Source of the DNA: Actinobacteria bacterium OV320
GTDB lineage: Bacteria; Actinomycetota; Actinomycetes; Streptomycetales; Streptomycetaceae
Assembly (NCBI GenBank): GCA_001298545.1
Contig: LJCX01000026.1
Location: forward strand, 248,001-312,000
DNA: 64,000 bases
Direction of reading: 5' to 3'
In this document: positions 15,638 to 23,990 of the stretch, piece by piece
Position numbering within the stretch: the stretch's first letter is position 1
Layout of the letters: the number at the start of each line of letters is the position of its first letter
The notes under the pieces: generated by a model
Databases searched by the model: none
The model's input: the letters and a program-made list of their open reading frames with translations, nothing else
What the model was told of the DNA's origin: nothing
Position numbers and translations under genes: made by a program

Positions 15638-16684
15638 TCACGTCGGCGGCAACTCCACGACCACGGTCCCGAAGTGCCGTCCCTGGAACAGTTCCTGCAA
15701 CGCCCGCGGCGCGTCATCCATGCCCGGGATCCGTACGTACGGGAAGGCGATCTCGCCGGAGCGCAGCCAGTCCCCGAAGCGCTCGGTCCATTCCTTCGCC
15801 ACCTCGGGATGGTCCGTTCCGCTGTAACCGTGCAGCGAGATGCCCTGGTTGACGATCCGGAACGTGTCGATCTCGGCAGGTGCGCTGCCACCGTCCCGGC
15901 GCGGCGACAACTGTCCCGACAGCGCGCCGACCAGTGCGAAGCGGGCACCCCGGCGCCCGGCACGCACGGCGGCGGCCAGCTGGTCACCGCCCACGTTGTC
16001 CAGCAGCACGTCGATGCCGTCCGGCGCCGCCGAGGCCAGCTGCTCGTCGATCGGCCGAGAACCCGGGACCACGACCGCGTCGTAGCCCGCTTCGGCCCGC
16101 AGTCGCTCGGCCTTGTCCGGCGACCGGGTGCTCCCGATGACCCGTCCCGCGCCCAGCAGCCGCGCCACGGGGCCCGCCAGCGTTCCCACGGCTCCCGCCG
16201 CACCCGTGACGAACACGGTGTCGCCGGGGCGGACTTCGGCGAGCCGGGTCAGCGCTCCGTAGGCGGCCGAACCGGACGACAGATGGGCCACCGGGTCGGG
16301 CAGCACCTCGCCCACCGGGGCGCAGTCGGCCGCCGCCACCAGCGCGTGCTCGCGCCACCCGAGCAGATGCGTGACGGTGTCCCCCGGGCGCAACGGACCG
16401 CCGGGCCCGGCCGCGACGACCTCACCGACCGCGGGACCGAACAGCGCGTCACCGACATGGATACGAGGCAGCGGTACGCCGTCGGCCTGGCCGCCGATCA
16501 GAGTGCGCAGGCCGGGAAAGACGAGGAAGTACCGGTTCCGGACGACGACTTGTCCCGGCCCGGGTGCGGGCACCGGCTTCTGCGTGACCGTGAAGTGCTC
16601 GGGCCCCGGCAGCCCGCCGGGCAGCTCGGTCAGCAGGATCTCGCGGGTCGTCGCGGGCAGCACAGCGGGTGGGGGAGTGGTCAT
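15638..16684 (-). CDS. NADP-dependent zinc-free MDR oxidoreductase (CurA/leukotriene B4 dehydrogenase-like)
   Basis: 348 residues of the medium-chain dehydrogenase fold without the structural or catalytic zinc cysteines. The GroES-like N-terminal half is followed by VTGAAGAVG (about 162-170) for NADP binding, then VIGSTRSPDKAERL, GIDVLLDNVGGDQL, and GIPGMDDAPRALQELFQGRH-type ends. The 'HGY...VAKEWTERF' region is typical of 2-alkenal and prostaglandin reductases. It likely reduces alpha,beta-unsaturated carbonyls using NADPH. The start at 16684 is preceded by a purine-rich site (GGAGCCCCGAC). Control by the adjacent MerR protein is expected. Confidence 0.87.
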   Translation of the reverse strand: MTTPPPAVLPATTREILLTELPGGLPGPEHFTVTQKPVPAPGPGQVVVRNRYFLVFPGLRTLIGGQADGVPLPRIHVGDALFGPAVGEVVAAGPGGPLRPGDTVTHLLGWREHALVAAADCAPVGEVLPDPVAHLSSGSAAYGALTRLAEVRPGDTVFVTGAAGAVGTLAGPVARLLGAGRVIGSTRSPDKAERLRAEAGYDAVVVPGSRPIDEQLASAAPDGIDVLLDNVGGDQLAAAVRAGRRGARFALVGALSGQLSPRRDGGSAPAEIDTFRIVNQGISLHGYSGTDHPEVAKEWTERFGDWLRSGEIAFPYVRIPGMDDAPRALQELFQGRHFGTVVVELPPT

Positions 16685-16766
16685 GTCGGGGCTCCTGAAC
16701 GGGTTCGAAGGCAGGCACGCGGACGGGGACGGCCGGAGCGTCCGGCCGTCGGCGCGCAGACGCTAA

Positions 16767-16788
16767 CCCCTGACGTACGCGTCAAGGG
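16767..16788. promoter_or_regulatory. MerR-type operator/promoter
   Basis: Reading on the minus strand, CCCTTGACG faces CGTCAGGGG across CGTA, with one mismatch. The left arm contains a TTGAC -35-like element. MerR regulators bind such dyads at -35/-10 spacers. It lies 82 bp upstream of the reductase start, which is followed by the merR gene. Confidence 0.6.
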
Positions 16789-16979
16789 CAAGAGATCCGA
16801 TCCGCGACAGAGTCGGCGCCGAAGAAGCCGAACGGCCGCCGCCGGCCGAGGAGTTCGCGTACGAGCACGGCGACCTGCCCCGCTTCGACGAGGAAGCCGT
16901 CGTGTCCACGAGGGGACTCGATCACTCGGAGGTGATCCGCCGCGGGGATCCCCGCAGCCAGCCCGCCGCTGCTCGACAC
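16782..16979 (-). pseudogene. Remnant of a MetX-like (homoserine O-acetyltransferase) C-terminus
   Basis: A short open frame reads HLRVIESPRGHDGFLVEAG followed by QVAVLVRELLG. This closely follows the end of homoserine O-acetyltransferases and related alpha/beta hydrolases, in which the catalytic His sits in the S-P-x-G-H-D-G-F-L motif. No upstream nucleophile region or start remains, and the frame is only 65 codons, ending inside the MerR-type operator region. It looks like a decayed 3' fragment, not an active gene. Confidence 0.55.
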
Positions 16980-17028
16980 CGCCCGGGACCCGCGGCCGGG
17001 CCGCCTCCCCGGGGATCCGACAGCGCGA

Positions 17029-17057
17029 GGGCCGACCGGAGGTTCTCCGGTCGGCCC
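17029..17057. terminator. Strong hairpin after the PRC-barrel gene
   Basis: A perfect 13-bp stem (17029-17041 with 17045-17057) closes on a GTT loop. It lies just past the stop of the minus-strand PRC-barrel gene. Confidence 0.75.
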
Positions 17058-17080
17058 CGCCTTCAGAGTGACGTCGTGAG

Positions 17081-17434
17081 TCAGACGCCTCGGTGGTTCT
17101 GGTAGTAGCCGCCGACCTGCTCGTGATAGCCGGCGTCACCGACGTGCTTGTCCTTGTCGAACTCGGGGGAGTTCTTGATCTGCTCCTTCGTGAGGTCGAC
17201 ATAGATCTTGCGCTCGGCCTGGTCGACCGTCTTGACGGTTCCGGCCGGAAGCAGGACGTGCTTGCCGAAGATCCATACGCCGGTGTCGACGACCAGGTAC
17301 GAAGAGGTGACGTCGTCCGAGTGCTTGTCGACCTTCCCGATACTGCCGTCGGTAGCCTCGACCGCGTACCCGATCAGGTCGGTGCCGACGATGTGGCCGG
17401 TGGTCGGCTGGTAGCCCCAGATGCTGTCACTCAT
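17081..17434 (-). CDS. PRC-barrel domain protein
   Basis: 117 residues. The PRC-barrel core reads DLIGYAVEATDGSIGKVDK (19-37), then SSYLVVDTGVWIFGKHVLLPAG. A charged, Tyr/Gly/His-rich tail (KDKHVGDAGYHEQVGGYY) follows. These small barrels are common stress-associated proteins in actinomycetes, and their biochemical role is mostly undefined. GAGGGAG lies 7 bp before the ATG. It is flanked by strong terminators on both sides and is monocistronic. The neighbouring small hydrophobic protein and hairpins resemble general-stress loci, but I cannot identify a sigma-B promoter with confidence. Confidence 0.85.
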   Translation of the reverse strand: MSDSIWGYQPTTGHIVGTDLIGYAVEATDGSIGKVDKHSDDVTSSYLVVDTGVWIFGKHVLLPAGTVKTVDQAERKIYVDLTKEQIKNSPEFDKDKHVGDAGYHEQVGGYYQNHRGV

Positions 17435-17465
17435 AAAACGGCTCCCTCATCGATTTTCTTCGCCA

Positions 17466-17489
17466 CCCCCGCAGTCGAATCTGCGGGGG
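17466..17489. terminator. Hairpin upstream of the PRC-barrel gene
   Basis: CCCCCGCAG and CTGCGGGGG form a perfect 9-bp stem with a 6-nt loop, 32 bp upstream of the PRC-barrel start. It may insulate the gene from upstream transcription or act in its leader. Confidence 0.55.
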
Positions 17490-17597
17490 ATGTGCTGACG
17501 TCATCACATTCGGTGGCGCCTTCTCGGAAAATCGAGTGCCCTGTTTTTCGCCCTCCACGCAATCACTCTTTTCGTCCCGCTGAGGCAGGGGGCAGAA

Positions 17598-17637
17598 ATG
17601 GGTGGGCACCGACGCCACGGCGCCGGTGCCCACCCAT
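17598..17637. terminator. Hairpin after the small hydrophobic protein gene
   Basis: A perfect 14-bp stem (17598-17611 with 17624-17637) and a 12-nt loop follow the stop of the minus-strand small gene. Confidence 0.75.
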
Positions 17638-17660
17638 GTCAGGTCATGTCGAAGCTCCGC

Positions 17661-17831
17661 TCACCAGCGGTACCAGCGCCCCCGCTTGCCGCCGCTCGCC
17701 GCAGGACGGATCACGAACCCGAGGACCCACACGATCAACACGATGACCGCGATCCACCACAGAGCCTTGAGCGCAAAACCGGCACCGAAGAGGATCAGGG
17801 CCAGCAGAAGAACGAGAAGAACGGGAACCAT
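17661..17831 (-). CDS. Small two-helix hydrophobic membrane protein
   Basis: 56 residues from the ATG at 17831, which has GGAGG about 9 bp upstream. Two hydrophobic helices, VPVLLVLLLALILFGAGFAL and LWWIAVIVLIVWVLGFVI, are followed by a basic-aromatic tail (GGKRGRWYRW). Similar short 'hydrophobic proteins' are widespread in Streptomyces; the function is unknown. A start 30 bases further upstream is possible but lacks a site. It is isolated between strong terminators. Confidence 0.75.
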   Translation of the reverse strand: MVPVLLVLLLALILFGAGFALKALWWIAVIVLIVWVLGFVIRPAASGGKRGRWYRW

Positions 17832-17905
17832 GATTATCAACCTCCGAACCATCGTGTGCCCTGCGGGACGATCTTCACTCCTGTCGGTCCCATGTGTTCT
17901 TTTCG

Positions 17906-17960
17906 GGGGACCCGGAAACCAGAACCCAAAACCCAAAACCGGAATCAGAACCAGAACAAG
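17906..17960. repeat. GT/AC-rich heptamer repeats upstream of the small gene
   Basis: On the minus strand TTTTGGG occurs twice in succession, followed by GGTTCTGGTTTCC and related units (AACCAGAACCCAAAACCC on the plus strand). It is low-complexity promoter-region sequence, far less GC-rich than its surroundings. Confidence 0.5.
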
Positions 17961-18021
17961 CCCATGGGGTAATTCCCGTCAGGTCAGGAGAGAGCCCGTC
18001 GAACGCACACGGCCGGGGCTG

Positions 18022-18552
18022 TCAGCGGGCGCGGTGCCCGGCGAGGGTGCGGCGGTCGGCGATCCACTCCGCCAGGGCGAGCAGGGTGGACTCCGCGCTG
18101 TCGGCCATGTGGTTCTGCAACGAACGGACGTCCTGGAGGGTGTCGCCCAGGACCGGGTCGGCGCGCAGCAACTGCCAGGACTGCCGGACGATGCTGCCGC
18201 GGCCCTGCTCTTGGAAGTGCCAGTCCCAGCGCACGATGCCGTGGTCGGCTCCACCCACGACGAAGGCGAACGCGGTGCCCGGGTCGGCCCGCACCACCTC
18301 GGAGTGAGTGACCCATTCGCGCCCGTCCCGGCGGTTGCGGCCGCTGAACCGGGCACCGACCCATGGACCGTCGCCCGGCGCGTAGCTCACCCCGTCGGCG
18401 CTCGGACTCCACGTCTCGATCAGTGACACATCGCTGATCAGGTCGTAGACGGAGTCCGGCGGCGCGTCGACCCAGCACCGCCGGGTGAAGGCGAAGGGAG
18501 TCAGGTCGAGCCCGGCCAGCGGGTTTCGGGGGCCGGAGGTGGTGGCGCTCAT
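18022..18552 (-). CDS. SRPBCC-family (polyketide cyclase/dehydrase-like) protein
   Basis: 176 residues with the START-like helix-grip pattern: RRCWVDAPPDSVYDLISDV near the N-terminus, then LIETWSP, GARFSGRNRR, EWVTHSEVV and GIVRWDWHF strands, ending in a long C-terminal helix (DVRSLQNHMADSAESTLLAL). Such proteins bind or remodel hydrophobic ligands; several act as aromatase/cyclase or lipid-transfer modules. No catalytic residues can be assigned. It is divergent from an XRE regulator with 146 bp between them, so that protein may control it. The ATG at 18552 follows GGGAGAATCC. Confidence 0.82.
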   Translation of the reverse strand: MSATTSGPRNPLAGLDLTPFAFTRRCWVDAPPDSVYDLISDVSLIETWSPSADGVSYAPGDGPWVGARFSGRNRRDGREWVTHSEVVRADPGTAFAFVVGGADHGIVRWDWHFQEQGRGSIVRQSWQLLRADPVLGDTLQDVRSLQNHMADSAESTLLALAEWIADRRTLAGHRAR

Positions 18553-18620
18553 GGATTCTCCCGGAAGCGACGAAGAGGAACGCGGCCCATCCTGGAGACC
18601 GGGGCCGGGCCGAACCAGAC

Positions 18621-18650
18621 CCCGTTGATCCCTACCCCGTCGATCCCTAC
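18621..18650. repeat. 15-bp tandem duplication between SRPBCC and XRE genes
   Basis: Two adjacent copies of CCCGTYGATCCCTAC differ at one base, with a partial third beyond. It lies in the divergent promoter region. Confidence 0.6.
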
Positions 18651-18698
18651 CCCGCCGGGGTGAGGCGCGGGTCGTCGGCGGTACGCATACTCGGTGCC

Positions 18699-19598
18699 AT
18701 GAACAAGCACGGGCAGCTCGCCGACTTCCTCCAGGCACGCCGTCGCCAACTGCGCCCCCAGGACGTCGGGTTGCAGACCTACGGTGAGCGGCGCCGGGTG
18801 CCTGGACTGCGACGGGAGGAGCTCGCGATGCTCGCTGGCATCAGCGCGCCCTACTACACCCGCCTGGAACAGGGCCAGTCACGCAACGCCTCGCGCGAGG
18901 TGCTCGACGCCGTGGCGAGCGCCCTGCGCCTGGACGAGTCCGAACGTGCCCATCTGCACACCCTGGCCCGTGCGCCGAGACGGTCCAGGGCCGCCGGCCG
19001 ACCGCCCGCCGAACGCGTCACCCCGGCAACGAGCGCCCTGCTGGCGGCCATCGAGGGCACACCGGCCGTCGTCATCGGCCGCCGCAGCGATGTCCTGGCC
19101 TGGAACCGGCCGGGACACGCGCTGTTCGCCGGGCATCTCGACCCGGACAGCCCCGACGACCCGGTCCGACGGCCGAACATGGCCAGGCTGGTGTTCCTCG
19201 ACGCGCACACCCGCGATCTGTACCGCGACTGGCCCGCCAAGGCCCGGGCCGTGGTGGGCAATCTGCGTCTGACGGCCGGCCGCTTCCCGGACGATCCGCT
19301 GCTTGCCGCACTGATCGGCGAACTGGCCATGCGCAGCCCGGAGTTCGCCACGATGTGGGCCGACCACCGGATCCAGGCCTGCGATGTCGCCGACTACGAC
19401 ATGCGCCACCCGCTGGTCGGGACACTGGCGGTCACCCAGCAGACCCTCCAGAGCCCGCAAGGACGCGGGCCGTCCCTGGTGGTGGCTACGGCCGCCCCCG
19501 GCTCCCCGTCCGCGACAGCCCTGACCCTGCTCGTCCACAGCACCGCACCGCAGGAATCGACCCAGCCGCGCCACGGCGCCGAAACCCGCACCACCTGA
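18699..19598 (+). CDS. XRE-family regulator with MmyB-like ligand-binding domain
   Basis: 299 residues. The N-terminal helix-turn-helix reads LADFLQARRRQLRPQDVGL, then RRVPGLRREELAMLAGISAPYYTRLEQG (about 30-57). This is the standard start of the actinobacterial MmyB-type family. The C-terminal PAS-like ligand domain shows VIGRRSDVLAWN, LVFLDAHTRDLY and SPEFATMWADHRI segments. Members repress divergent metabolic genes and may bind fatty-acyl ligands. Here the divergent gene is the SRPBCC protein. The ATG at 18699 is chosen because the family starts with this helix; an upstream in-frame GTG at 18660 adds 13 non-conserved residues. Confidence 0.88.
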   Translation: MNKHGQLADFLQARRRQLRPQDVGLQTYGERRRVPGLRREELAMLAGISAPYYTRLEQGQSRNASREVLDAVASALRLDESERAHLHTLARAPRRSRAAGRPPAERVTPATSALLAAIEGTPAVVIGRRSDVLAWNRPGHALFAGHLDPDSPDDPVRRPNMARLVFLDAHTRDLYRDWPAKARAVVGNLRLTAGRFPDDPLLAALIGELAMRSPEFATMWADHRIQACDVADYDMRHPLVGTLAVTQQTLQSPQGRGPSLVVATAAPGSPSATALTLLVHSTAPQESTQPRHGAETRTT

Positions 19599-19700
19599 CC
19601 CGAGCCCCTCCGTCGCCCCAGGGCGCCCGGCGCGTACGCATCCGCCGGAGCGTCCGCTGCCGGGGTGTCCACCTCAGCAGGCTGCCGACTTCTTCCGGCG

Positions 19701-19790
19701 GCTCGACGCCGACCGGCCCGACGCCCACCTGCCCGACGCCCACCTGCCCGACGCCCACCGGCTCGACGTCCACCGGCCCGACGGTCCGAC
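19701..19790. repeat. 15-bp minisatellite (six units)
   Basis: Six contiguous 15-bp units with consensus GCCCGACGCCCACCK. Units two and three are identical and the outer ones diverge. It lies in the 301-bp spacer between the XRE gene and the secreted beta-propeller gene. Both strands are open across it, but nothing supports coding. Confidence 0.85.
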
Positions 19791-19899
19791 GTCCCCTGGG
19801 CCCGCCGGTCGGCAGCACGATCACGGCCGTCCCCGAAGCACCCCTCGTCCTCGGCACCGCACCCGCGGCTGCCGCATGCCCGAAAACAGTGAAGGAACC

Positions 19900-20871
19900 A
19901 TGTCCGAGCGAAGCATCAAGCTGATCATGTCGGCAGTTGTGGTGGCCGCCGCCACCCTCGCGGCGGCAGTGCCCGCCGACGCGACACCCACGGCTGGACC
20001 GCTGACACATGTGCGGGTCGCCTCCCACTTCGACCTGTCCGCGGGCCAGATGCCCGAGAACATCACCCTGCTGCCCGACGGCACGGCGGCCGTCACCTTC
20101 GCCGCCGGCCGCCAGGTGGCTCGCGTCACCCGCCAGGGCACCACACACGTCCTGGCGACGCTGCCCGCCCCCGCCGACGGCGGAGTCGACACCCCGGTCC
20201 TCGGCTTTCCCCTGGCCACCGGCATCGCCCACACCTCGGACGGCACCCTGTACGTGCTGTACGCGACCGGCACGGCCGACCTGACGGGGCTGTGGCGGCT
20301 GCGGCCCGCCCAGGCGCCGCAACGCATCGCCGCCCTGCCCGCGGGAGGCCTGCCCAACGGGCTGGCACTGGACGAGCGCAGCCGACAGTTCTACATCACC
20401 GACTCGGTGCTCGGCACCGTGTGGACCGTCCCCGTCACCGGCGGCACCCCCCGGGCATGGTCCACCGCTCCCGAACTCGCCCCGACCGGCTTCCTCGGCG
20501 CCAACGGCGCGAAAGTGCACGGCGGCGCGCTGTGGGTGACCAACCTGGACCGTGGCACCGTCCTGCGCATTCCGATCCGTACGGGAAACCGCGCGGGAGC
20601 ACCACAGGTCAAGGCTTCGGGCCTGGCCGGGATCGACGATCTCGCCTTCACCGGCCGCGGAGACGAGATCCTCGCAGCCCTCAACGCCCCCAACACGGTC
20701 GTGCGCATCCGGGCCGACGGCACCAGCACCACCGTTCTGGATGCCACCGACGGACTGCAGAACCCCACCTCCGTGGCGCTGCGCGGCAATGACGTGTACG
20801 TGCTCAGCGCCGCCTACACCACGGCCACCGACCCCAATCTGCTGCGCGCACGCCTGGGCGGCCGCCCGTAG
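19900..20871 (+). CDS. Secreted ScyD/ScyE- or SMP-30-like beta-propeller protein
   Basis: 323 residues. The signal peptide LIMSAVVVAAATLAAAVPADA has a likely cleavage after ADA (about residue 28). Repeated propeller strands follow, such as MPENITLLPDGTAAVTFAA, ATGIAHTSDGTLYVLYATG, LPNGLALDERSRQFYITDS and GANGAKVHGGALWVTNLD. These are characteristic of six-bladed SMP-30/gluconolactonase-like and ScyD/ScyE-annotated proteins. It is extracellular. The catalytic metal residues of true lactonases are not obvious, so it may only bind a ligand. The ATG at 19900 has GAAGGA just upstream; an alternative start lies at 19876. Confidence 0.8.
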   Translation: MSERSIKLIMSAVVVAAATLAAAVPADATPTAGPLTHVRVASHFDLSAGQMPENITLLPDGTAAVTFAAGRQVARVTRQGTTHVLATLPAPADGGVDTPVLGFPLATGIAHTSDGTLYVLYATGTADLTGLWRLRPAQAPQRIAALPAGGLPNGLALDERSRQFYITDSVLGTVWTVPVTGGTPRAWSTAPELAPTGFLGANGAKVHGGALWVTNLDRGTVLRIPIRTGNRAGAPQVKASGLAGIDDLAFTGRGDEILAALNAPNTVVRIRADGTSTTVLDATDGLQNPTSVALRGNDVYVLSAAYTTATDPNLLRARLGGRP

Positions 20872-20900
20872 GACACAGCCCCGGTACCCACCTCACGCGC

Positions 20901-20931
20901 AGAGGGCCACGACCGGGTGTCGTGGCCCTCT
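20901..20931. terminator. Bidirectional terminator hairpin
   Basis: A perfect 13-bp stem (20901-20913 with 20919-20931) and a 5-nt loop CGGGT, placed between the convergent propeller-protein gene and the aldehyde dehydrogenase. Confidence 0.85.
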
Positions 20932-20956
20932 CGCGGGGTCCTGCGGACGAGCGTGT

Positions 20957-22480
20957 CTAGAAGAAGCCCAGCTTCTTCGGGGAGTAGCTCACCAGCAGGT
21001 TCTTCGTCTGCTGGTAGTGCTCCAGCATCATCTTGTGCGTCTCACGGCCGATGCCCGACTGCTTGTAGCCGCCGAAGGCGGCGTGTGCCGGGTACGCGTG
21101 ATAGCAGTTCGTCCAGACACGACCCGCCTGGATCGCCCGGCCCGCGCGGTACGCCGTGTTGATGTCCCGCGTCCACACGCCGGCCCCGAGGCCGTACGAC
21201 GTGTCGTTGGCGATTTTGACGGCGTCGTCGAAGTCGTCGAACGAGGCCACCGAGACGACCGGACCGAAGATCTCCTCCTGGAAGATCCGCATACGGTTGT
21301 CACCCTCGAAGATCGTCGGCTGGACGTAGTAGCCGCCCTTCAACTCGCCGTCGTACTCGGCGCGTTCGCCGCCGGTGAGGATCTTCGCGCCCTCCTTCCG
21401 GCCGATGTCGATGTAGGAGAGGATCTTCGCGAGCTGGTCGCCGGACGCCTGCGCGCCGATCATCGTGTCCGTGTCGAGGGGGTGGCCGGGCTTGATGAGC
21501 TCGGTGCGGGCGACGGCCGCCTGAAGGAAGTCGCCGTAGTTGCCGCGCTGGATCAGCCCGCGCGAGGGGCAGGTGCAGACCTCGCCCTGGTTCAGCGCGA
21601 ACATGGTGAAGCCTTCGAGGGCCTTGTCGCGGAGGTCGTCGTCCTTCTCCCACACGTCGTCGAAGAAGATGTTCGGTGACTTGCCGCCGAGCTCCAGGGT
21701 GACCGGCTTCAGGTGCTCCGCCGCGTACTGCATGATCAGCCGGCCCGTGGACGTCTCGCCCGTGAAGGCGACCTTCGCCACGCGCGGGCTGGAGGCGAGC
21801 GGCTTTCCCGCCTCTAGCCCGAAGCCGTTGACGATGTTCACCACGCCGGGCGGGAGCAGATCCCCGACCAGGCTCATCCAGTAGTGCAGCGAGGCCGGGG
21901 TCTGTTCGGCGGGCTTGATGACCACCGTGTTGCCCGCGGCGAGGGCCGGCGCGAGCTTCCAGGTGGCCATCAGGATCGGGAAGTTCCACGGGATGATCTG
22001 TGCGACGACGCCGAGCGGCTCGTGGAAGTGGTACGCCACCGTGTCGTCGTCGACCTCGCTGAGCGAACCCTCCTGGGCCCGCACCGCGCCGGCGAAGTAG
22101 CGGAAGTGGTCGATGGCCAGCGGGATGTCCGCCGCCAGCGTCTCACGGACGGGTTTGCCGTTCTCCCAGCTCTCCGCGACCGCCAGGGGCTCCAGATGCG
22201 CCTCCATGCGGTCGGCGATCTTCAGCAGGATGTCGGAGCGCTCGGTCGCCGAGGTGCGGCCCCAGCCCGGCGCTGCCGCGTGCGCCGCGTCGAGCGCCCG
22301 CTCCACGTCCTCCTCCGTACCGCGCGCCACCTCGGTGAACGTCTCGCCGTTCACGGGGGACGGGTTGTCGAAGTACTGCCCCCGGGCCGGCGGCACGTAG
22401 GCGCCGCCGATGTAGTGGTCGTAACGCGTCTGGTAGGAGACGATCGCGCCCTCGGTGCCTGGCGCCGCGTAACGGGTCAT
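20957..22480 (-). CDS. NAD-dependent aldehyde dehydrogenase (ExaC/AldB-like)
   Basis: 507 residues. It has the full ALDH signature: PWNFPILMATWKLAPALAAG (about 157-176), the catalytic Glu in LELGGKSP (about 268), and the nucleophile Cys302 in NQGEVCTCPSR. The CTCPSR hexad and the ending YSPKKLGFF are features of the acetaldehyde/ethanol-type branch. It should oxidise short aldehydes to acids. The GAF-type regulator immediately upstream on the same strand is the usual partner of this ALDH in Streptomyces, so regulation by alcohol or aldehyde availability is likely. Confidence 0.93.
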   Translation of the reverse strand: MTRYAAPGTEGAIVSYQTRYDHYIGGAYVPPARGQYFDNPSPVNGETFTEVARGTEEDVERALDAAHAAAPGWGRTSATERSDILLKIADRMEAHLEPLAVAESWENGKPVRETLAADIPLAIDHFRYFAGAVRAQEGSLSEVDDDTVAYHFHEPLGVVAQIIPWNFPILMATWKLAPALAAGNTVVIKPAEQTPASLHYWMSLVGDLLPPGVVNIVNGFGLEAGKPLASSPRVAKVAFTGETSTGRLIMQYAAEHLKPVTLELGGKSPNIFFDDVWEKDDDLRDKALEGFTMFALNQGEVCTCPSRGLIQRGNYGDFLQAAVARTELIKPGHPLDTDTMIGAQASGDQLAKILSYIDIGRKEGAKILTGGERAEYDGELKGGYYVQPTIFEGDNRMRIFQEEIFGPVVSVASFDDFDDAVKIANDTSYGLGAGVWTRDINTAYRAGRAIQAGRVWTNCYHAYPAHAAFGGYKQSGIGRETHKMMLEHYQQTKNLLVSYSPKKLGFF

Positions 22481-22588
22481 CCTGCTCTGCCTCCCTCAGC
22501 AGCGCTGCCCGCCGTTGGGCAGCTCTCCGCGGGAGGCTAGGCAGGCGGACGTTGCATCCACGTTGCGGTCCCCACCGGGACACCTCCC

Positions 22589-22660
22589 CTGCCGGCGCCT
22601 CGACTGCGGACGTCTCGCCTGCTGGTGCCTTGCCTGCCGGTGTCTCGACTGCGGACGTCT
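22589..22660. repeat. Degenerate 45-bp tandem repeat between the ALDH and its regulator
   Basis: CTCGACTGCGGACGTCT recurs with a 45-bp period (starting near 22599 and 22644) within CCTGCCGGYGYCTCGACTGC contexts. It is part of the 188-bp spacer and non-coding. Confidence 0.6.
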
Positions 22661-22668
22661 TGCCCGGC

Positions 22669-23937
22669 CTACGGGTGCGGCCATCCGGTGGGTGCTGTCA
22701 GTTCCGCCTCGAGGGAGGCGAGGCGAGCCCGTGTCGCGGCTGTCGGGCGGGCCGCCGCGAGCGCCCGCCATACGTCGAGGTCCTCCTCGCCCCATGGCGC
22801 GTGCGCCCAGTCCGCCAGCAGATCGGGGTCGCCGCGGGCGATCAGCGCGGCGCGCAGGCCCTCGGCGAGCCGGAGTCTGAGCCGTGCCACCGCCGGTGCC
22901 TGCGACGACGGCAGCGGCGGCCCGGTGTACGCCGTCGCGGCCGCCGTGACCGCGCCGGCCGCCAGCCTTCGTTCGACGACGGCGACGTCCGACTCGCACG
23001 CGACGGTGAGCCGGTAGGGGCGCGAGGCCAGCAGCCCGGGGCCGAGCACCCCGCGCAGCCGGGCGAGTTCGGCCCGCAGCGTCACCGGGGGGACCGACTC
23101 GTCCTCGTACAGCGCGCACAACAGCTCGTCGCCCGTCAGGCCCTCGGGACGGCGGGCCAGCAGCACCAGGATCTCGCTGTGCCGGCGGCTCAGCCTGAGG
23201 TCGCGGCCGCCGGTGACCAGACGCGCCTCGTCCCGGCCCAGGACGGTCAGCCGCAGTGTGTCGACGGCGGGCCGCTCCGGGGCGAGCAGCGCCAGGTGGG
23301 CCTCCGCGGCCCGCGCGACCGCCTGCACGAAGCCCAGGCTGTGCGGATGCGCCAGGCCGTCCCCGCCCGTGATGTCCACGGCACCCAGCACCCGTCCGGT
23401 CCGCGGATCGTGCACCGGGGCCGCGGCGCACGTCCATGGCTGCACCCGCCGGATGAAGTGCTCGGCCGCGAACACCTGCACCGGCCGGTCCAGGGCGACC
23501 GCGGTGCCCGGCGCGTTCGTCCCGACCGCGCTCTCCGCCCATCGCGCACCCGGCACGAAGTTCATCCGCCCCGCCTGCCGCCGGGTCGCCGCGTGCCCCT
23601 CGACCCACAACAGCCTCCCGTGCGCGTCGCACACCGCCAGCAGATGCTCGCCGTCGGCCGCGAACGTGCCCATCAGCTCACGGAACAACGGCATCACCCG
23701 CGCCAGCGGATGCTCGGACCGGTAGGCGCCGAGATCGCCGTCGGTCAGCTCGACGCTCGCCGTGCCGTCGGGACCGACGCCGGCCCGGGCGGAACGCCGC
23801 CAGGAGTCGGCCACGACGGAGCGCACCGGCCGCGGCACGGTGCCCGCCTCGGTGAACGTCTCATGCGCCCGGCGCAGGACCCGCACCCGCTCGGCGGGGT
23901 CGGCGCCCGGTTCGAGGGCCACCCAGGGATCGGTCAA
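22669..23937 (-). CDS. GAF-domain transcriptional regulator of the ALDH (AcoR-type N-terminus)
   Basis: 422 residues from a TTG at 23937 that follows GGGAGGACGAG with ideal spacing. The resulting N-terminus LTDPWVALEPGADPAERV matches how these proteins begin. The frame is open to 24081, but that extension is built from a 64-bp repeat. Segment about 15-200 resembles the AcoR sensor/GAF module (VLRRAHETFTEAGTV, VADSWRRSARAGV, FVPGARWAESAVGTNAPGTA, DITGG). The C-terminus looks like a winged DNA-binding domain (LRLSRRHSEILVLLARRPEG, ELARLRGVLG). No AAA+ sigma-54 domain is present. It probably activates the adjacent aldehyde dehydrogenase. Confidence 0.82.
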   Translation of the reverse strand: MTDPWVALEPGADPAERVRVLRRAHETFTEAGTVPRPVRSVVADSWRRSARAGVGPDGTASVELTDGDLGAYRSEHPLARVMPLFRELMGTFAADGEHLLAVCDAHGRLLWVEGHAATRRQAGRMNFVPGARWAESAVGTNAPGTAVALDRPVQVFAAEHFIRRVQPWTCAAAPVHDPRTGRVLGAVDITGGDGLAHPHSLGFVQAVARAAEAHLALLAPERPAVDTLRLTVLGRDEARLVTGGRDLRLSRRHSEILVLLARRPEGLTGDELLCALYEDESVPPVTLRAELARLRGVLGPGLLASRPYRLTVACESDVAVVERRLAAGAVTAAATAYTGPPLPSSQAPAVARLRLRLAEGLRAALIARGDPDLLADWAHAPWGEEDLDVWRALAAARPTAATRARLASLEAELTAPTGWPHP

Positions 23938-23990
23938 CTCGTCCTCCCGGAAGGCGATACGGCTGGGGACATCGTCACGCCGGGTACGCG

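Noticed and set aside
19701..19790. CRISPR-like array
   Set aside because: Units are contiguous 15-mers without unique spacers and there are no cas genes; it is a minisatellite.
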